From positions 1 to 18,345 of the forward strand of contig PIXW01000061.1 in NCBI GenBank assembly GCA_003601535.1: a stretch of DNA of 18,345 bases. Reading direction: 5' to 3'. The notes beneath the pieces were generated by a model that was not told where the DNA came from, made no database searches, and worked only from the letters and a program-made list of their open reading frames with translations. The DNA comes from ANME-2 cluster archaeon. GTDB lineage: Archaea; Halobacteriota; Methanosarcinia; Methanosarcinales; Methanogasteraceae. The translations under genes and the position numbers were made by a program. Shown here one piece after another: positions 15,691 through 18,345 of this stretch; positions within the stretch are counted from its first letter, which is position 1, and every line of letters starts with the position of its first letter.

Positions 15691-15802
15691 GCATGTGAGC
15701 CATGCAGGTATCTGTATGGTATACCAACTTTATGTGTTCTTGACTACCACCATTCAGAAGCCCCAACTGCATCACGCCACAATATGAATTACGGGGCATC
15801 CG
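15691..15802 (+). ncRNA. Possible omegaRNA-like structured 3' end of decayed TnpB element
   Basis: Three stem candidates occur in succession: GCATG/CATGC (15691-15705), GGTAT/ATACC (15707-15725), and the GCCCC...GGGGC arms inside the repeat (15760-15797). An in-frame reading into the repeat gives CVLDYHHSEAPTAS, which resembles the C-terminal readthrough of archaeal TnpB genes into their right ends. TnpB elements encode guide RNAs whose 3' part overlaps the end of tnpB and the element's right end. No intact tnpB, including its zinc finger and RuvC motifs, is present. Low-confidence structural inference. Confidence 0.28.
15758..15802 (+). repeat. Direct repeat copy 1, IS605/TnpB right-end-like
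   Basis: A 45-bp sequence starting AAGCCCCA and ending AATTACGGGGCATCCG. It matches the copy at 16834-16876 at 37 of 43 aligned positions with one 2-nt gap, in the same orientation; the last 16 bases are identical. GCCCC and GGGGC form inverted arms. Similarity stops abruptly after CATCCG in both copies, as expected of a mobile-element end. Confidence 0.75.
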
Positions 15803-15896
15803 CGAGCAGTTGGTTGGACATTTATTTTATTTTATGGATCTGGTATTTCAAGTGTTTTATGTATAATGTTTAGAGTTATATAAAGTTGTCCCGAAC
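15803..15896. other. AT-rich spacer between repeat copy 1 and HEPN gene
   Basis: A 94-bp AT-rich spacer with TTTATTTTATTTTATGG and AGTTATATAAAG. It may hold the terminator of the HEPN gene or of a plus-strand transcript leaving the repeat. Nothing else is recognisable. Confidence 0.3.
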
Positions 15897-16820
15897 TTAA
15901 GAAACTAAATAATCAAATCCATTGCATAACCCATCAGCCTCGTAGTTTGTCTTTACTATTGAACGTATGTCCTGAATGCTTTGAATGTCGTTTTTAATAA
16001 TATACTCTATAATTTTATATATGGATTCCTTTGCTCTATCAACTACTAAGAAGTCCATCAACTTTAAAAATCTTCCATTATGGACAATCTGAGATCTGAG
16101 TTCATAAAAATATTGAACATGTTTTGCCAATTCGATTTTTTCATCTTTATCTCCAGAATCATGAACTAAACAAGCAGTTCTTACTGATAAACTTTTTTTC
16201 TTATTTCTATCAGATTTTTCCAAAAGTAAGGATTCAAGAATTGTTGAGATTAAAACAATTGAAAGGGCAATGTCTGTTTGCGGCAAGATATAGTACATGA
16301 AGTAAAATGCTGATATGAGTTTATCCGATGTTGTATAATTTTTATTTATAAATCTTGTTACACTATTAACCTCATTTTGAATACTATTTTCAATTTTCAA
16401 TGGTAACCTTCTAAATTCGCTCTTTTGCCATGATGGAGTATCTGAGCTTGGTGAATAAAATACGGGTATTGAAAGGTCAAAATCATTTTCATTGATTTCA
16501 TCTGTACCAATTCTTAAATCAGCATAATAAGAAGAAAAAAAGTCATGTCTGTTTTTTAACATATTTGCAAAATATATAATTCCAAGCCCTATTTTAACAA
16601 ATGCGATTTCGATAGTTTGTTGAGAATATTCTGGGATTATTACAAATGTTTCACAATTATGAAATAAATCTAAAATATCTTTTTGACTTTGTTGATCTAA
16701 TTTTAATAGTCCAATATTACCAATCATGCCTCTTGGAAAAAATGTATATCTTATATTATATAGTTTTATATCTATTTTATCTTGTAAAATTAAACCTTGT
16801 AGGGGAAACACTTTATACAC
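15897..16820 (-). CDS. HEPN-domain (ApeA-like) protein
   Basis: A 307-aa soluble protein. The C-terminal part (about 165-300) is an all-helical HEPN domain: ALSIVLISTILESLLLEKSD with conserved E196, then ELRSQIVHNG holding the R-x4-H ribonuclease motif R242...H247. This layout resembles ApeA-type HEPN proteins seen in antiviral and toxin systems. The N-terminal half (1-160) is mixed alpha/beta and unassigned. The start is GTG at 16820 with GAGGTG five bases upstream. The gene is strikingly AT-rich compared with the housekeeping genes and lies between two direct repeats, which suggests acquisition by transfer. No antitoxin-like partner is adjacent. RNase activity is inferred from the motif. 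Confidence 0.75.
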   Translation of the reverse strand: MYKVFPLQGLILQDKIDIKLYNIRYTFFPRGMIGNIGLLKLDQQSQKDILDLFHNCETFVIIPEYSQQTIEIAFVKIGLGIIYFANMLKNRHDFFSSYYADLRIGTDEINENDFDLSIPVFYSPSSDTPSWQKSEFRRLPLKIENSIQNEVNSVTRFINKNYTTSDKLISAFYFMYYILPQTDIALSIVLISTILESLLLEKSDRNKKKSLSVRTACLVHDSGDKDEKIELAKHVQYFYELRSQIVHNGRFLKLMDFLVVDRAKESIYKIIEYIIKNDIQSIQDIRSIVKTNYEADGLCNGFDYLVS

Positions 16821-16825
16821 AATTA

Positions 16826-16831
16826 CACCTC
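16826..16831 (-). promoter_or_regulatory. Shine-Dalgarno GAGGTG fixing HEPN GTG start
   Basis: GAGGTG precedes the GTG start at 16818-16820 by five bases and sits directly against repeat copy 2 (16834-16876). The repeat's hairpin would therefore fall in, or just before, the 5' leader of this gene. Confidence 0.65.
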
Positions 16832-16833
16832 TT

Positions 16834-16876
16834 AAGCCCCAGCCGCTCCACCCCGCAATAAATTACGGGGCATCCG
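16834..16876 (+). repeat. Direct repeat copy 2, IS605/TnpB right-end-like
   Basis: A 43-bp partner of the repeat at 15758-15802. Here the hairpin is perfect: CCCCG, a 10-base loop, then CGGGG (16851-16870), in addition to the outer GCCCC/GGGGC arms. On its right it abuts NosD-like coding sequence, whose homology stops at the TAC codon (16877-16879). The junction is therefore a probable insertion point. Confidence 0.75.
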
Positions 16877-17218
16877 TAAAGGGCCGTTTTGTTCTCAAGA
16901 GTATTGTTGTTGCTCGAATACTCCAAGCAGATGCCGTGACAATTGTTCGATACAGTTACATTCTCTATTGAATTCACAGCATCTACTGTCACCACATCCG
17001 CTCCTTCTCCAATCAATATGACTCGTTTATGTACATTACACATTCTCACAGTACGTGCCATTGAACACATAAACGGTGTCGTTTTCGTATGCCGCATCTA
17101 TCGCTTCCTGAATACCCGTATAATCCGCGCCGCCGCCGTCATCCACTGTGATCATGCTTGCTGCGCCAACACCGCTCATGAGTGTCAGCAATAATATGAT
17201 GCTGATAATTCGTTTCAC
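16877..17218 (-). pseudogene. NosD/PbH1-type exported protein, frameshifted and truncated
   Basis: Starts with GTG at 17218 and encodes a signal peptide (MKRIISIILLLTLMSGVGAAS), then the typical archaeal NosD-like opening TVDDGGGADYTGIQEAIDAA and NGTYCENV, then a stop. One base over, the frame resumes as NVHKRVILIGEGADVVTVDA, then SNNCHGICLEYSSNNNTLEN and KTALY, which is standard parallel beta-helix repeat sequence. A single extra T after ENV explains the shift. Coding homology ends exactly where repeat copy 2 begins. Functional relatives run to hundreds of residues, so this is a dead 5' fragment. Its GTG overlaps the stop of the upstream nuclease-like gene by four bases. Confidence 0.8.
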
Positions 17219-18036
17219 GAAGTCGCCCCATGCAATTCATGTGAGAAATCATATTTCGGATAATCATGGAATTCGTACTTAAATTCGCTTACAGTATCGG
17301 ATATTTTTTTGAAAATGATTTTCGTTGGAGGCTTAAACCAATCTTTATGTATAATAATTTTATTTGTTGGTTGTTGGCTTACCATCGCACCCATGTCGTA
17401 ACTATAAAATATAATCCCAGACAATTTTGGTTTTTCACCGACAAATTTCATTGCATTCTCAATATACTCTTCTTTATCTGGTTGTGCTCCAACATTAACC
17501 AAAAATATAGCATCTCCATCAGTTTCGTTAAAATCAGACAGTTTCTTATCTATTTTATCTTCTAAAATGCGAACATCTGAAGTATCTGGAAAATACACTT
17601 CGAGGTATACCCGTTTACCGTCGCTGCGCACAACCAGATCAAAATCCCCACCACCTACTTTTGGCTCAAATTCGTAAGACCATGATTTCAATTTGAAAGC
17701 CATTGCAATACGCAACTCTTCCAATGTCCTGTAGAACTCCTGATGATCATCCCTACATTTTATGATTTTTCTTCTTATTGTTTTGATTTCAGATGAATCT
17801 GGATTAAGTTCCTCTACAAAGTTAAGGAGATTTAAAATCAAAACATGCCAATATATATAACTTTCTTTTATTAGCGATTTGATCCCATACTGTACAGGTT
17901 TATCGTTTAACTCGCCTAAAGTTACCGGATCATCGATAAATCTCATGAGAGGGTGATTTTCATCTCTTTCTATTTCACTAAAATCATTCCCAAGCAACAA
18001 TTTTATTATTTTCTTTCTTGACGGTCTTCTGCCCAT
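17215..18036 (-). CDS. PD-(D/E)xK nuclease-like protein of unknown role
   Basis: A 273-aa soluble protein. The middle has the order of a restriction-endonuclease-like core: helix EFYRTLEELRIAMAF with E108, then GGGDFDLVV (D131/D133), then a strand KRVYLEVYF in which the motif E146-V-Y148 replaces the usual E-x-K. It could be a variant nuclease or an inactive fold member. The N-terminus is basic (MGRRPSRKKIIKLLLG), and the C-terminal 100 residues are mixed and unassigned. I take ATG 18036, which has GGGGTG six bases upstream; GTG at 18045 is the alternative. A TTTATAA box at 18091-18098 suits transcription. The gene is AT-rich like the HEPN gene and is probably acquired. Confidence 0.7.
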   Translation of the reverse strand: MGRRPSRKKIIKLLLGNDFSEIERDENHPLMRFIDDPVTLGELNDKPVQYGIKSLIKESYIYWHVLILNLLNFVEELNPDSSEIKTIRRKIIKCRDDHQEFYRTLEELRIAMAFKLKSWSYEFEPKVGGGDFDLVVRSDGKRVYLEVYFPDTSDVRILEDKIDKKLSDFNETDGDAIFLVNVGAQPDKEEYIENAMKFVGEKPKLSGIIFYSYDMGAMVSQQPTNKIIIHKDWFKPPTKIIFKKISDTVSEFKYEFHDYPKYDFSHELHGATS

Positions 18037-18090
18037 ATTATACACCCCGATCCTTAAATTATTCTATTGTTGCCCCCTACCAGAGCATCA

Positions 18091-18098
18091 TTATAAAT
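18091..18098 (-). promoter_or_regulatory. TATA-like box for the nuclease-like gene
   Basis: ATTTATAA on the minus strand lies about 55-62 nt before the ATG at 18036, predicting a leader of about 30 nt that includes the GGGGTG Shine-Dalgarno at 18043-18048. Confidence 0.4.
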
Positions 18099-18108
18099 GA
18101 GCACATCA

Positions 18109-18159
18109 GCGTTTGTGGCTTCCCATGGGCTCTCGCACCACAGTACGCACCACAAACGC
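18109..18159. repeat. 10-bp inverted repeat with internal direct repeat
   Basis: GCGTTTGTGG (18109-18118) and CCACAAACGC (18150-18159) are perfect complements around a 31-bp spacer. CGCACCACA occurs twice with 12-bp spacing (18134-18142, 18146-18154). It lies between the stop of the dockerin-type gene and the promoter of the nuclease-like gene, so it may act as a terminator hairpin, an operator or an element end. Confidence 0.5.
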
Positions 18160-18198
18160 GTGCGTTACTGTTCTGCCAGACATAACATTGAGCGAGAT

Positions 18199-18345
18199 TC
18201 ACAATTCTATGCCCCCAGCCGCCGCCTGCAGGATCATGAGCGCGTCGAGCGAGGTGACCCGCCCGTCACCACTGACATCAGCAGCATCGAGCATCGCGGT
18301 ATCGCACGGGCGGCTCCCGGTTGCGATCTCAAGCGCGATCACGGC
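18199..18345 (-). CDS. C-terminal dockerin-type module of a larger gene (partial)
   Basis: The last 48 codons of a gene that enters from the right edge. The peptide contains AVIALEIATGS and then DVSGDGRVTSLDALMILQAA, a dockerin type I-like EF-hand loop with calcium ligands D, S, D and the closing D at position 12, followed by a helix, and stops at TGA 18199-18201. Such C-terminal modules end large extracellular proteins of methanogenic and methane-oxidising archaea and are thought to mediate cell-surface assembly. The N-terminal domains lie outside the window, so the overall function is unknown. Confidence 0.75.
   Translation of the reverse strand, partial: AVIALEIATGSRPCDTAMLDAADVSGDGRVTSLDALMILQAAAGGIEL

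Noticed and set aside
15551..15799. Minus-strand open frame of 82 codons running through repeat copy 1
   Set aside because: It starts inside the repeat, resembles no family, lacks a Shine-Dalgarno, and is antisense to the more plausible TnpB-end reading. Treated as chance.
15562..15873. Plus-strand frame of 103 codons ending in an AT-rich tail
   Set aside because: No TnpB catalytic or zinc-finger motifs and an arbitrary TTG start. Only the short EAPTAS-like portion resembles an element end, so it is not called a gene.
15760..16876. CRISPR array
   Set aside because: Only two repeat copies, more than 1 kb apart with a gene between them; no spacer-repeat periodicity.
16813..17097. Minus-strand frame as an independent gene
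   Set aside because: It is the out-of-frame continuation of the NosD-like gene plus readthrough into repeat copy 2. Explained by one frameshift and truncation.
1..18345. tRNA or rRNA genes
   Set aside because: No cloverleaf signature (TTC-A-A box with matching acceptor ends) or rRNA core sequence was seen when reading the intergenic gaps.

Overview
The window is archaeal, most likely from a euryarchaeon of the Methanosarcina / ANME / Syntrophoarchaeum sphere. The evidence is archaeal-only families (UPF0179, DUF2240), an aIF1A-Rio1-Orc1/Cdc6 gene set, TATA-type promoters about 22-31 nt before start codons (many mRNAs look leaderless), a CfbC/NifH-like ATPase, and NosD-type and dockerin-type surface protein pieces. 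The lineage is inferred from gene content; no marker rRNA is present.

Left part (1-5377): a partial threonine synthase gene (minus) diverges from a UPF0179 gene (plus). A minus-strand run then reads HD phosphohydrolase, serA, a 164-aa unknown and DUF2240. The last three overlap by 4 nt and form a tight operon. serA starts with TTG.

Centre (5451-11962): aIF1A, Rio1 kinase and Orc1/Cdc6 lie in a row on the plus strand (translation, ribosome maturation, replication initiation). A radical SAM gene (minus) diverges from a three-gene plus-strand unit: a 78-aa acidic helical protein, a CfbC-like NifH-family ATPase with no NifD-like partner here, and a 322-aa protein with a restriction-endonuclease-like N-terminus lacking the usual catalytic E-x-K. 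Next, on the minus strand, pdxS (PLP synthase) is coupled to a 76-aa unknown.

Right-centre (12090-15172): a DUF3160 lipoprotein gene behind a clear TATA box, followed two bases later by a PyrK-like flavin/2Fe-2S oxidoreductase subunit. No pyrD follows.

Right end (15173-18345): an accessory, partly decayed region. After a stretch with no intact gene, two near-identical 43-45 bp direct repeats carrying GCCCC...GGGGC hairpin arms flank an AT-rich gene for a HEPN-type protein (R-x4-H). I read the repeats as probable right ends of TnpB-bearing IS605/IS1341-type elements. The second abuts a NosD-like exported-protein pseudogene that is frameshifted and cut off exactly at the repeat. A PD-(D/E)xK-like protein gene overlaps the pseudogene's start, and the window closes with the C-terminal dockerin-type module of a larger gene. 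The best places for new biology are the NifH-like three-gene unit and this HEPN / nuclease-like / element-scar island.
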